Shown here one piece after another: positions 9,358 to 21,070 of a stretch of DNA of 64,000 nt. Position numbers and translations under genes: made by a program. Numbering within the stretch: position 1 is the first letter of the stretch; each line of letters opens with the position of its first letter. The notes under the pieces are model-generated. The model made no database searches, was not told the origin of the DNA, and saw only the letters and a program-made list of their open reading frames with translations. The stretch lies in contig CM041465.1 in the NCBI GenBank assembly GCA_023213395.1, positions 1,798,001 to 1,862,000 of the forward strand. The letters are read 5' to 3'. This DNA comes from Cycas panzhihuaensis. Taxonomy: Eukaryota; Cycadophyta.

Positions 9358-12300
9358 AATGTTTGATCTTTTCCTTCATGCCAATCTTGTCTTTGAGGTA
9401 AAAGAATTTGCCCTTGGGAAGAGGCTTTGTGAAGATGTCAGCAAGTTGTTTAGAGTTGGGAAAATAGATTAGCTTGATTTCCCCTTTGTCTACTTTTTCC
9501 TGGATGAAGTGATGATGAATTTTAATGTGTTTTGTCTGAGCATGGAAAATCGGGTTTTTGGTCATTTGAATGGTGCTCTGGTTGTCAGAGTTGATTGGAG
9601 CTGGGGAAGCTTGAAGAAATCATAATTCTTCTAGAAGGCGTCTAAGCTAGATAGCCTCACAGGATGATTGAACAACAACTTGATACTCAACTTCAGATGT
9701 AGACAAGGAAACAATGGGTTGCTTTTGGGTTCTCCATGATATGATTCCATTTCCTAGGTCGAAACAATACCCAGAGGTGGATTTTCGACTGTCGATGTCT
9801 CCTGCCCAATCTGAGTCAGTGTACCTGGTTAAATGAGTTGTTCCTTGATTTCTGTAGAGAATATCGTAGGACTTTGTCCCTTGCAAGTATCATAGAATAT
9901 GCTTGGCAACTTTCTAATGAGATTCTTTCAATGTAGACATGAATCTTGAGACTAGCCCCATAGCAAATACTGTCTGGTCGAGTTGAGGTGAGGTATATAA
10001 GGTTCTCGACCAGTTTCCTGTAAAGGGTCTCATTCATTGGTTTTTCATCTAGATTAGCAGTCAACTTGGTTCCACTGCACATAGGTGTTAAGGATGGTTT
10101 GTAATCTGTCATGTTGAAATCTTCTAGTATCTGGGCTGTAGACTTGCTTTGATGCATGAAGATTCCATCTTCCTGTGTATGAATCTCTATCCCTAGGTAA
10201 TAGTGAATTTTTCCTATGTCTGTTATTTCGAAGGTCTTTGACAGTTGGAGTCGTAAAGAGTTGATCCAACTAGTGTTGCTTCCAGTCAGTATCAAATCAT
10301 CCATATACAACACAAGAATGGTGATCCGATCATTCTTGTCAACATGAATATAAAGTCTGGAATCTGCATCTGATCGTTTCATTCCAACACCTTGTAGATA
10401 GGAGTCAATCTTAGCGTACTAGGAACTGGGGGCTTATTTCAACCCATAAAGGGCTTTATTAAGTTTGCAGATAAGATATTCCTGCCCCTTGGATATATAT
10501 CCAGGAGGTTGCTCCATGCCTACTTCCTCTTGAAGATCTCCATTGAGAAGGGCTCCTTTGACATCCATTTGATATATTCTATCCAATTAATGCAATCACC
10601 GTTCTAATTGTTGTCATTTTGTTGTCAGGAGCAAAGGGTTCTTCATAGTCTATCCCTTGAGTCTGAGAGTATCCCTTCACCATTTTCCTTAATCTTGTAT
10701 AGCCACTGACATCCAACGACAGGTTTATCTAGTGGTAGGCTTATTAGATTCCAAGTTCTATTACTTAAGATTGACTCCATTTCTTCATCCATTGCCTTTC
10801 TTTGGTGAGGATCATCTCGAGCTTGTTGAAATGAGATATCATGATGGGCGGTAAGACTGTGATGCGTTTGACTTCTAGTCCTTATACCTTCTTACATAAG
10901 ATCTGGATTTATTTGTGATTCCTCTATTGTTTTTAGATACCATTTTGGTACTTTCTTTTGAGGTGGAGTAGGTGATTGGTCCGAATTGTTGGTGACATTG
11001 TTCTACCTGGATGAATAGGTTCCTGATCTGAAGTTTCACTAGAAGTATTTGGAATGACATCCTATGGAGTTGCATTCACAGTTACCTGGTGTTCACTTTG
11101 TAATATTTCTGAGTGAGGTTGAGTCCAACTCGGGATAACAATATTGTCCAATTGAACAAAAGAAGAAGTCACATTATCCTTAGCTGCTTCAGATGTTTCA
11201 TCGAAGTATACATCTCTACTGGAATAGACCTTATTGGTTAGTGGATCTAGGTAGTGATATGCTTTGGAGACTTCACTATATCCTACAAGAATACACTTTC
11301 TGCTTTTGTCATCTAATTTCTTTCTCTTCTCAGCTAGAATATGCATGTAGACCATGGACCCAAATATTTGGAGATGGCAGACATCAGGTTTTTGGCCTGA
11401 CTAGGCTTCTTCAGGAGTCATGTTTTTTAGAGCCTTGGTTGGACTTCTGTTGAGAAGGTAAACAACAATGTTAGCTGCTTCAACCCAGTACTTGTTGATT
11501 ACTCCTTTTTGATTCTGGAGGGATCGAGTTATTTCTGTTATGGTCCTATTCTTTCTCTTAGCCACTCCATTGGATTGAGGAGTGTAGGGTGTTGTGAACT
11601 ATCTTTGTATACCAGTTTTGTTACAATAATGTAAGAATTCACTAGAGGTGAATTCTCCACCATTGCCGGTCCTCAGACATTTGATGTAGCATCCACTTTC
11701 CTTTTCAACTTTAGCTTTGAAGTTGAGGAAGGTATCAAACACATCTAATTTTAGTCTAAGAAAATAAATCCAGATCTTTGTAGTACAATCATCTATGAAG
11801 GTCAAATAGTAACGAGCACCTTGCACAGAGGGCGGTGTGAATGAACCACATATATCACTATGAATTAGCTGAAGTTTGCATACAACCCTTGTAGTATTGG
11901 GAGAAAATTGTAATCTATGTTGCTTACTCATCATGCATGCATCACAAACTGAGTTAGATTTTTTTATCCAGAGTAGTCCATGTACCATATCATGTTTATT
12001 TAACAAAGACAGAGCATCATAAGACAGATGACCATAGTGCAAATGCCAGGGTTTATAATTATCAACATTCTTTGTTACATGAAGGGCAGAGTGAATCGGT
12101 GTGGCAAGAACTTTATACAACCCATTAGTTTTTGCCTTCACCAATCACTTTGTTTCCATTATAGTTGTCAAAGATAACCCATCCATCACCATCAAACAGG
12201 ACTTGAAGCTTGTTGTCAGTCAGTTCAAAGACAGATAATAAGTTTTTGGTCATCCCTGGTACATAAAGCACATGTACAACATTTTAAATATTTTTGTTTG

Positions 12301-12470
12301 GCATGGCAACTAGTATGGTTCTATGTCCTTGTATCAGTTGAGTGGTGTCATCGCTGAGCTCAACTGATCCAAAATTTAGACGAGGAGTTATGTTGCTAAA
12401 CTAGGTTCGCTTGTGGGTCATGTGACTGGAGGCTTCCAAGTCTATAAACCAATCATCTTGACTCTTGTTG
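9358..12470 (-). pseudogene. Element G pol: protease, integrase, RT, RNase H (broken)
   Basis: Minus strand, Copia order. Protease: WFIDLEASSHMTH near 12450-12420 (Ser-Gly of the site altered). Pre-integrase HLHYGHLS and zinc pair CDACMM, then integrase IHSDICGSF and LRTGNGGEF within 12144-11599; the second catalytic Asp is Gly, and NGVAKRKNR shows the Glu replaced by Lys. RT carries an intact YMDD (10296-10307) in ILVLYMDDLILTG. RNase H: TDSDWAGDIDSRKSTSGYCF (9886-9647), then KHIKIHHHFIQEKV and ADIFTKPLP near the 3' end. Many stops and frame changes, especially 10400-11060. Inactive. Confidence 0.85.
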
Positions 12471-12569
12471 CATTAGTTTGAGGAGAAACCAGTCACAAAC
12501 GTAATATCCTCTTCTTCTATCTCAACAAACTCATTCTTCTCGAGCTTCCTTGAGTAGCTCCCTGAAGCT

Positions 12570-13416
12570 ATAGCACCCCTCTCTAGGTCAACTTTACGAT
12601 GGCAACAGTTGGTGGTGTAATGACCTGTTTTGCCATAATAGAAGTGGATGATTTGGTGACCAAACCGTCCTCCAGAGTATTGCTGAGTAGTAGGATGCAG
12701 AAAGGATCGTCCTCTTCTAGGGTTGTAAGTGGTAGGTCGTCTTCTCCCTTGATCAATTCTACGAAAATTTCCTCTAGTGGTGATGCCCCCACCTCGAATG
12801 TGACTCTGGATGGAAAGGCATTCTCTAACTCATCCTCCAGGTTTGCTTCTGTTTGTTCATGATGCGGGAGCTGTCCACAAACGATGGTGAAGGAGGGCTA
12901 GGCAATTTCTGCCATCATCTTGTAAGAGGTGACAAAGTTTCTAAATTAGGCAGGAAGCTTGTGTATTATGAGATCAATGAGGTCACCATCAGAATAGTTC
13001 ATTCCAACAGACACCAGGTTCTCGTGTAGCAGTTTGAATCGTCCAAGGAAGGTGGTGAAGTCCTTTGATTCTGACATCCTTAGAACAACCATTTGATTTT
13101 TGAGGGCCATGATGCAGGTAGTGCTTTTTTGAGCATATAATGTTTTCAAAGTGGTACATGCTTCATGAGGAGTAGTAACACTGGTTATATGAGGCAAAAT
13201 GGTATCTGCAACCGACAAGGTGATGGAGGCAAGTGCAAGGCCTTTCTGCTCTAAGTATGTCTTCTTCTAAGCAACATCTATTGGTTCAGGATTGATGTTC
13301 TTCATCTAGTCCCAAGCACCTTGAGCCACAAGAATAGATCTCATATTGGTCTTCTAAGACTCATGGTTGTCTCCGATAAGTTTTTCAAAATTAGAAAGTC
13401 GAAGAAAGGAGGTCAT
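12570..13416 (-). pseudogene. Element G gag (broken)
   Basis: Minus strand from ATG 13414-13416 (MTSFLRLSNFEKLIGDN). Copia gag helices are seen in ALKNQMVVLRMSESKDF and FLGRFKLLHENL (13218-12946). The C-terminal zinc knuckle at about 12650-12600 is degenerate: FYYGKTGHYTTNC lacks the first cysteines. Interrupted by stops. Confidence 0.75.
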
Positions 13417-14506
13417 GGTAGGGTAACTAAGAGGGGTTCAAGATAGGTAACTTCATGGCGCTAACCGCCAACCACTGCACTATGAGGCTTCGACGGTTGG
13501 TCGAGATTTCCTAATCTAGGATGGGCTTAAGGTCCTATAGGGTCCTCCTATATGCCTGAGGTTACATGGAGCCTCAATTTCGTAGTCGAGTTCTATCTAA
13601 GGCTTGGTTCAAGAGTGTGATCTCTAGTCATTCACGCAACGGGCAAAAAAGCCACAATGCACTTAACCCAAAATGACAGATCCTCATGATGTTTATAGAT
13701 CCCTGGAGCAGGGCCTCTAACGTTGGGAACGGGTAGTTGCCAAGCAGAGTTATCTACCCATGGAAAAATAATAAGGAAATAGTGAAGATGAAGATGTGAA
13801 TGTAATTGAAGTAAAGCCGGAAGAAATCACTCTGTCCTTTTTTTTTTTTTTTTTTTTTGCAACAAAAATATTCAGATAAGAAATGAGAAATATAACATAA
13901 ATAAATCATAGAGTACTTTCCTGAACAAAGAAAATCTGGTACTATAGGTTGTATGGATTGTTGTATGGATCAAAAAATGAGCCCAAAAATTGACTTTCTC
14001 GAAACTAGTCGAAACCAGACTTAAATGAAAGATCTTTGAGAGAGAATTCTAGATTTGCAACTAGATTTTTGATCTAATTGTTTTGTGAAGAGAAAAGGCG
14101 TTCGAATCCCTGAGTGGCGACTAGGGTTTTTTTAAAATTTTGTTGATAACTTTCGAATCTGGCGAAGAAGACCCCCAAATCATATATCGATAGAAAGCTA
14201 GTCTCAAGACCTTTCTTTTGATACCAAATATGTTTGGTATTATGGTCTGTACGGTGAGAAAATAGTGAAAGAAGATAGTGGCAACCCTACAGTTTACAAG
14301 GCAGTTTTGAGCATGAAGAAGGCAGATTCAATGATCGCGATAGTAGAGAAAAGTGACGAGGAGACTGAGGCACACCTGTAGGTGAAATTTCATTGAAATC
14401 TGAGACTGGATTTTTTTTTTGGCTGTACGGTCGTATAGACTCGATTGTATAGTTGTATGGAAACCCTTCTAGAGCAAGTTCTATTACTTGCAGAGCTCTG
14501 ATACCA
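13417..14506 (-). other. Leader of element G, with tRNA-like patch and poly-T run
   Basis: Between primer binding site (14494-14506) and gag start. The minus strand at 13482-13472 reads TAGTGCAGTGG, close to a pol III A box, followed by TTGAACCCC, a poor B box; a SINE remnant is possible. A run of 21 T lies at 13838-13858. No coding seen. Confidence 0.4.
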
Positions 14507-14744
14507 TGTTAGATGAGAGGAGCCAAAGAGAAACAATTATTGACAAATAATAATGATCTCACTTGTCTATTGTGATAGACTAAGTACATATTTATACATG
14601 AGGCCTCTAACAACCCATTAGTGTTAGAGGCAAGACTAACATGATACATTACATTTATGTTACATAACTTTACATTAAATGTTAAAGTTAAGCCATCAGT
14701 TATAATACATTAATATACAAAGGATAAGACATTATATTCTAACA
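14507..14744 (-). repeat. 5' LTR of element G
   Basis: Right copy of the 238-bp repeat, flanked on its left by the primer binding site seen as GCTCTGATACCA on the plus strand. Confidence 0.88.
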
Positions 14745-14750
14745 AGAGAA

Positions 14751-14873
14751 TTGTTACATCAATGATGTACTATATGTACCTAGACTAATGAAAAAGTTGA
14801 TTTTTGCAAGTTAGATTGAGAAGAATAATATGAGTGTTCTTTTTGAACATGGCAAATGTATTATCAGAGACAT
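14751..14873 (+). pseudogene. Element F fragment, end of protease to pre-integrase
   Basis: Continues F's frame after G: removing G and one GAGAA copy gives NGEN followed by CYINDVLYVPRLMKK, the usual Copia motif downstream of protease. It ends with FEHGKCIIRD where H inserted. Confidence 0.75.
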
Positions 14874-15073
14874 TGTTAGAAATAATGCTTACTCATTGTA
14901 ATAGTGGTGACTTAGCATTTCTATATTTAGAGAGTTGTTACACTTGTCTAGCATGTTTGACACTTTTTACTCAATCATTTCATGTTTTCTCTTTAAATAC
15001 TTGTACCATTCTCTCTTGTATCATCAAGCAATAAAGATTATTTTCTTATTTCTTGCATACTATGATTCTTTCA
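14874..15073 (+). repeat. 5' LTR of element H
   Basis: Starts TGTTAGAAATAATG and ends GATTCTTTCA, with polyadenylation-like AATAAAGATT near its end. Followed directly by the primer binding site. Confidence 0.82.
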
Positions 15074-15793
15074 TGGTATTAGAGTAAGATTGAATCTAGG
15101 ACATCTTCTTGAAGGGACTGTTCACAGAGGCTTCAAGACCTAATGAAAGCTTAGAGAGCCCAACATTGGAGACTTCAAGCTTTGCTATGGCCCACGTTGC
15201 TTCTAAATAGTATGGAACCCTACAAATCCATACAATAGATCCTTTCTCATCACTGTAGTTTCCAACAACTCTTTTTCCTCGAGCAATGTTTGTCCTCCTC
15301 ATCTTGGATGAAACTTAGGATTACAAAATCATAGGAGTGTAAGAGAAAAATAACAATGCACAAACACTAAACAGGCAATGAAGCTAAGAGAGAGTACAAG
15401 AGAACAACATAGATTTTTACGTGGAAAACCTTGGCAGAGTGCCAAGGTAAAAAATCATCGAGCAAAGGTCTCTTCTTTATTAGTAGCAAGATCAGATGTA
15501 TATTTTTTTTGTCTCAATACAACATCTTGATCAAACTTGTATATAAAAAAACAACTCCAAAGCCGCACTAAAAAACTATGCCAAAAATGCCAGGTTAAAA
15601 AACCACAAGAAAAGCTATCTTTTGCTCTGTCTGTGGCCTATTGACTGCATCCAAAATTGCCTATGGCCATGAATAGCTTTTAGCTATCTAGGGGGCCAAT
15701 AGTTAGCCCCCCTAGAACACCACCGCCCCCAACCTTTTTTCGTGAAGAAAATTTTACAGATCAACTGTACAGTCATCATGTTGGAAACTAGAT
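15074..15793. other. Element H leader with foreign sequence, no gag
   Basis: The usual 1.2-1.5 kb gag-protease is absent. About 15310-15735 has phrases such as GATTTTTACGTGGAAAACC and AGGTTAAAAAACCAC, which resemble a reverse-orientation LTR, so a further decayed insertion is likely, but I could not fix its ends. Confidence 0.4.
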
Positions 15794-16301
15794 TTGGCTT
15801 CACATCCAACAAGGAGAAGGGATGTAAGTAGATGGTCTTTCCAAATTTCTACCCTTGTAGCTACCAAAGGTCTTTTTGTAAGTGATAAAGTTGACAATAA
15901 TGAAATTTGGTGCTTTGGGTATAGACACTTGTCTTATGAGAATCTTGCTATGCTTTCAAATTTGAAGACAGTGAGTGGCCTTCCTAAAATCTTAGTAAAT
16001 AATGTTGTCTTTGAAGATTGCATACTAGGGAAACAACAAAGAACAAAATCTTAGAAGTACTTTTGGAGATCACAGGCTAAACTGGTATTAATGCATAGTG
16101 ACATATGTGGACTGATATCACCTCTTTCTATTGGAAGGGCCAGGTACTATTTAGATGATTACATGAGGAAGATTTGGGTCTACTTAAACAGGAAAAATTT
16201 GAAGCTTTTGATATCTTTAAAGTTGCTTGAGCTCAAGTTGAAAAGGAAAGTGGAAAAAAGATTAAAATCTTAAGAGCTGACAATGGAGGGGAATTCATAA
16301 T
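15794..16301 (+). pseudogene. Element H pre-integrase and integrase, first part
   Basis: GAG-pre-integrase with YRHLSYENLAMLS and the zinc pair only partly kept (CILGKQQ). Integrase core: LMHSDICGLISP (first Asp kept), then shifted frames to RADNGGEF at about 16290 (second Asp kept). Interrupted at 16302 by a solo LTR and continued at 16840 with NDFYKY. Confidence 0.75.
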
Positions 16302-16834
16302 TGAAGATAATAACATTTAGCTCTCACATCAATTGATGATGAATAAAGCCCTAGAATCACTTGGAGAGGGAGTATGCTAGCACAATAAGATGACTAGCAT
16401 CAATAGCAAGGCTATGAAGATGAGCACCTAAGCAATGGAGCAAGCATCTGAATCAAACACAAGTAAGAACTCGAGATATAGAGTAGGAATTGTTCCTCAC
16501 TTCAAATAAACAAGATTAACTTGAATTCAAAATAGTAGCATAACAATACAATACTCTCTCTCTTGTAAGATATACACTTGGAGGAGGGACTTTAGAGGGC
16601 TTGATGTTTGACAACATCCAAGCTATGCCCTTTGCATGTGGGACAAGTGTCCCTTGGGGTCTCTTGTGAGCAAAAGTGCATGAGGGGTACTAACCCTCAA
16701 GTCACAACATTATGCTATTAGAAAGAATGTGGATGTGTACTTTATCACATTAGGTGATAAGACATCCTTATATAAAGTACATAACATTACAATATAAAGT
16801 ACATCACTTAACATTTAAATATAAAGGTTTAACA
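16302..16834 (-). mobile_element. Solo LTR inserted in element H integrase
   Basis: A 533-bp block interrupts the integrase frame. On the minus strand it runs TGTTAAACC ... TTATCTTCA, the usual TG...CA ends. Flanks are ATAAT (16297-16301) and ATATT (16835-16839), a 5-bp duplication with one mismatch. The integrase reads EFI before and NDFYKY after. Its family is not otherwise present in the window. Confidence 0.7.
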
Positions 16835-16839
16835 ATATT

Positions 16840-19120
16840 TAATGATTTTTATAAGTATGGTAAAACCTATGCCATAAAAAGGCAACTCACCACAACCTAT
16901 ACTTCTCAATCTAATGGAGCAACAAAATGCAAGAACAAGACCATCACTAAGATGGCTAGGAGCATGCTGGAAAGGTGAAGCGTAATTAATATCTATTGGG
17001 CAAAAGTAATAAACACATTCGTTTATTTTTTGAATGGGTCTCCAACAAAAGCCTTGCAAAGAATAACACCCAAAGAAGCCTTGTTAGGTGAGAAACCTAA
17101 TATAAGTCATTTGAGGATTTTTGGTGCACAATTTATATTCATACACCAAAGGAGAAATGGAAGAAGTTAAATGAAAAAGCTTAAAATGCATTTTTATGGG
17201 ATACAATGAAGAATCAAAGGCTTACAGGTGTATGGATCCTAGAACCAACAAAATAATTACAAGAAGAGATGTCGCCTTTGACGAATCTTCTCCAAGAAAG
17301 CTAGTAGAAATCTCTTTGACTGCAAGAAGGACTTCAGAAGATCAAAATTCAAACTCAAAACTCTTTGAAGTCACAAAGAAACAAAGTGAAGAAGGTGAAC
17401 TAGGATCCACATCCACAAAAGAACAATTCGACCTATCGAAGAAGAAATACTAGAAGGATTTATCAAAGAAGATGTGACAACCACTATCACCAAGAGGGTA
17501 CTAAAATGGTACCTAAAAACGTAGCAAGATTTTAGCATACAAAATAGTGAAAGAATGGGAATTAGGAGAAGGCAGAAAACTAAGCCCCAATAGGCTATAT
17601 TCTGCAATCTAGAACCTCAAACTTATGAAGAAGCACAAATAGATAAGAAGTGGTTAGAGGCCATGGGAGAAGAATTGCAAGCTATTCATAAGAATGACAC
17701 TTGGGATCTGGTTCAAGCTCCCTAAGACAAATCTAATATAGGTTGAAAATGTGTATACAAAGTCAAGGAGAAATCAGGATAAACCATTGAGAGGTACAAA
17801 GTCCAATTGGTGGCTAAGGGCTTCTCTCATATTAATGGAATAAATTATGAAGAAACCTTTGCCCTAGTAGCCAAGATGATCACCATAAGGTCAATTTTGG
17901 CACTAGCAACACAATAGGGATGGAAAATACATCAAATGGATATAAAATGTGCCTTTCTGAATGGAGAGCTTGAGGAAGACGTATACATGGAACAACCTCT
18001 AGAATATGCCAAAAAGAGATAGGGGCACATGGTTTGCAGGCTCAAGAAAGCCCTCTACGGGCTAAAGCAAGCCCTACAATCATGGAATACAAAAATTGAT
18101 TGTCATCTTATAAAGGAAGGATTTGTTAGGAGGAACCTAGACCCTAGCCTACATATCAAACTAGGTAAGGGGAACCAAATCACCACACTTGTTCTATACA
18201 TGGACTACCTTATTTTCATAGGAAGTCATAAAGAAAACATTTGGTCCACCGAAAGGATGTTGAGTGATTCCATTGAGATGGAAGATATGGGTCTTGTACA
18301 TCATTATTTGGGGGTGGAAGTCAATCAAAAGGCAATGAACATATTCTTATCCTAGTCGAAATATGCAAAGAAAATTCTATAGGGATTCAACATGTCAGGG
18401 TGTAAACTAACAACCACTTCATTGGAAATTGGTAACAAAAATACTCTTGATGAAGGAGGGAAACTAGTGGATGCAACCTTCTACAGAAAATTAGTTGGTA
18501 GTCCAATATACTCGATTGCCACATGACTAGATTTTGTCTTTGCAGTAGGCATAATCTCTAGATTTATGGCATTACCCAAGGAATCACATTGGTAGGCTAT
18601 AGAAAGGATTCTGAGATATGTCAAAGGGACAATCAATCTAGGCATAGAATATTCAAGGAATCAAAAGCTTGAACTTGTAGGCTACATTGACTTCGATTGG
18701 GCAGGAGAAGCTAATGATAAAAAATCCACTTCTAGATATTGTTTTAATCTTGGTTCAGGAATGATTCTTGGAGTAACAATGAACAATAGACAATAGCCCT
18801 ATCTTCCACTAAAGTCAATTATAAACCAGCAGGCAACACCACCTGTGAAGCCATATGGCTCTGAAAACTTCTAGAGGAACTTAGACAGACTCAATAATAG
18901 CCTATAACAATCTTCTGTGACAATCAGTGTGCCATAAAGCTCATTAAGAATCTAATGTTTCATACCAGAACCAAACATATGGAGGTTCACCACCACTTCA
19001 TTCGGGAAAAAGCTACAAAACAAGAACATGGAGCTAATTTACTGTCCCACTGAGCAGAAACTAGCAAACATCTTCACCAAACTACTAGGAAATGATATAT
19101 TCTTGTACTTTAGAAAGAAA
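16840..19120 (+). pseudogene. Element H integrase end, RT and RNase H (broken)
   Basis: After the solo LTR: NDFYKYGKTYAIKRQL, SQSNGATKCKNKTITKMARSML (Glu of the triad replaced). Then MGYNEESKAYRCMDP and RRDVAFDES (17196-17300), the Copia integrase tail. RT: VCRLKKALYGLKQA (18029 on), with catalytic box YMDY at 18197-18208 instead of YVDD. RNase H traces near 18690-19110 include a TRTKHMEVHHHFI-like stretch and LANIFTKLL. Stops are frequent. Inactive. Confidence 0.78.
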
Positions 19121-19194
19121 ATTGGGTTAAGTGATAAAAGAGTAAACATCATTGGGGCGGGGGGAGCGGGGTGTGTGTTGGTGGTGTTAGAAGT

Positions 19195-19384
19195 AATATC
19201 TATTCCTTGTGATAGTGGTAACGTAGTATTTTTGTATTTAGAAAGTTACTACACCTGCCTAGCATGTTTGACACTTGTCACTCACGCATTTCATGTACTC
19301 TTTAAATAATTGTACCATTCTGTCTTGTATCATCAAGCAATAAAGATCATTTTCTTCTTTCTTGTGTATTGCAATTATTTTACA
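19195..19384 (+). repeat. 3' LTR of element H
   Basis: Starts TGTTAGAAGTAATATC; shares the CTAGCATGTTTGACACTT block with the left copy. G-rich tract GGGGCGGGGGGAGCGGGG (19155-19172) lies just upstream. Confidence 0.78.
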
Positions 19385-19505
19385 TAGTAACAAGAAAGTT
19401 GTTGTAGATACAAGAGAAAATGGCCTTTGTAGGTTGAAAGGTAGATCTGTAGATATGAGAGCATTTGTTATCGATGTAACCCAAAATAATCAATTATGGC
19501 ATGAA
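19385..19505 (+). pseudogene. Element F fragment, pre-integrase
   Basis: Frame reads KKVVVDTRENGLCRL, then DVTQNNQLWHE, the GAG-pre-integrase LWH motif of Copia elements. It continues F's 14751-14873 piece and is cut at LWHE by element I. Confidence 0.72.
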
Positions 19506-19905
19506 TGTTAGAATATAATATTTAATGTATATGTGTTCTATGTAAAATGTGTCTTAAAGTCAATAGTCATAGTCCTAAGTATTAAGGTCTAAGGGTCATT
19601 CATTATTATAATATTATGTGGGAAGGTAGAAGGTCATTGGTTAGTTAGTTGGTAAAATGTCATTGGTTAGGTTAGAGGTATTTGTCCCACATGCATCTCA
19701 TCTCTTGTATGAACTTTCACCTATGTGGTATAAATAAGGTGGTTGTGGTAGTGTATGTAATCAAGTTATCATGGAGACTCATGTTGAGTCTATGGTGCAT
19801 TAGTGTTCTGATGTAATCTGATTATGTTGAGTTAATACATTTTGATCTTTGCTCATTGATATTATTGATGTTGGTGTTGAATGCTTTCCATGTTAAAATC
19901 TAACA
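19506..19905 (+). repeat. 5' LTR of element I
   Basis: TGTTAGAATATAATA to TTAAAATCTAACA, 400 bp, ending right before the primer binding site. TATA-like TATAAATAAGG at 19729-19739. It is not clearly similar to K's LTR. Confidence 0.75.
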
Positions 19906-20329
19906 TGGTATCAGAGCAGGTTGCTTGTTAAGGCTGTTGTTGTGCAGGTTTGCCATCTCTATGATAAGGAGGAAGGTGACTCCATTAGGACGGCTGCCAG
20001 ATTGAAGATTTGAATTGAGAAGGAGAAGATCCAGGTCATCATTAATACAAGGTGTGCCAAAGTTTTGGGACGATAGAAATCTGAACTAGGTGACATAAAG
20101 AAAGTATTGTTGTAGAATTCTGTAAAGATCTGAAACCTGTTAGGGTTTGTTGACGAGTTAATTGGTGAAATTGGAAGTTAGTTACTAAATTCATTCAATA
20201 TTGTTCCTGAGAATTTTTTCCATAAGTTAATGCATGGAAAAGGAGGTTGTCCATGGTAAGATAAGCACCATGATCCTTTTGTGAATGAGATGAAGAACAA
20301 TATACATAAGTTGAAACTGCCTACAGAAT

Positions 20330-20569
20330 AGATGTCCTCCCAGAGCTTCGAGTGAGCAAACTTTCAAATCACGTCTAGAATTTGATATTTCTCCATGGTC
20401 GAAAGTTAGTCGAGGCAGATTGTCTACATCTCTTGCTAAGGCTGCTCGGAAGGAATTGACTGCTAAAATTGAGAACTTTGAAGTGACCCTTGTTTCTGTC
20501 TCAGCCGGTGCCCAGTTTGCAAAGAGAACTTGTGAAATGGCTAGCATGGAATATGGTGTTATCTGCTGA
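20330..20569 (+). pseudogene. Possible captured host gene fragment in element I
   Basis: One frame reads SRLEFDISPWSKVSRG, then LSTSLAKAARKELTAKIENF and AQFAKRTCEMASMEYG, ending TGA at 20567-20569. The amphipathic, codon-like pattern is unlike the neighbouring TE leader. Two stops just upstream (TAG near 20332, TGA near 20354) are each one C-to-T change from a sense codon. I do not recognise the family; it looks like a coiled-coil-rich plant protein. Confidence 0.4.
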
Positions 20570-20689
20570 AGAGATAAACAGAGAGGCCCCTGCTTGAGGA
20601 CATGTACACTATTTAATGGAAGATTACAATTAATCTATGAAGGTAGCGGCGCCCAAAATCCTACCCTCTCCTTTTGGTTCAGACTGAAT

Positions 20690-21070
20690 TCTTTGTTTGT
20701 AGCAGGAGGCGGAAAGGGTTTGCAGAAGGGGGCAGAGGATTTGATATGCTCACTGGCATAGCCATAGTCACTGAGGCAACCTTGTTTTGAGCAAGTTCTT
20801 CGCGACTTCGTCATCTGAAGGCGGGCATTCTTGGTAGTAGGACTAAAGCTTCCTCCCTTGCTTCCAAATTATGTAGAGCCAACGCAGACAAAAATCACAA
20901 CTTTCCAAATGATCTGAAGGTTGCATCTGAAACCTCATCGGTTGCATTTGAAAGCTCATCGAATCCCATTGCATCCATTGAACTGTACATCAATTATGGT
21001 TCTGTGTATGAGACACATTCCAGGAGGGACTGATTCGATTTAGATCCTGTGCAATTCCCTTGATGCTGAA
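20690..21070 (+). pseudogene. Second possible captured gene fragment in element I
   Basis: The plus strand about 20800-21065 can be read as LRHLKAGILGSRTKASSLAS, then ANADKNHNFPNDLKV and IASIELYINYGSVYETH. It is open for about 80 codons, with a stop between ETHSRRD and FDLDPVQFP. Base composition is higher in GC than its surroundings and continues so to about 21540. Not recognised; could be another captured exon. Confidence 0.35.

Larger units (their letters stand above)
9111..14744 (-). mobile_element. Element G: minus-strand Copia retrotransposon
   Basis: Full-length Copia in reverse orientation inside F. LTRs of 238 bp lie at 9111-9348 and 14507-14744, both beginning TGTTAGAT and ending ATTCTAACA on the plus strand. 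The primer binding site (TGGTATCAGAGC on the minus strand) abuts the right LTR. Target duplication GAGAA at 9106-9110 and 14746-14750, with one extra base between LTR and duplication on the right. Gag, protease, integrase, RT and RNase H follow in order on the minus strand. Confidence 0.9.
14874..19384 (+). mobile_element. Element H: decayed Copia retrotransposon
   Basis: LTRs of about 200 bp (14874-15073 and 19195-19384) share TTAGAGAGTTGTTACACTTG-like and ATCAAGCAATAAAGAT segments. Primer binding site TGGTATTAGAG follows the left LTR at 15074. Its pol reads on the plus strand from about 15840. Gag and protease are not found. Flanks GACAT (14869-14873) and TACAT (19381-19385) may be an imperfect target duplication; if so the right LTR ends a few bases earlier. 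Confidence 0.82.

Noticed and set aside
13838-13858. Run of 21 T as poly-A tail of a reversed retroposon
   Set aside because: No target duplication or body sequence could be delimited; slippage run is simpler.
19506-19905. I and K as copies of one element with the same LTR
   Set aside because: Only the gag-like and second ORF regions match; LTRs and leaders do not align by eye.
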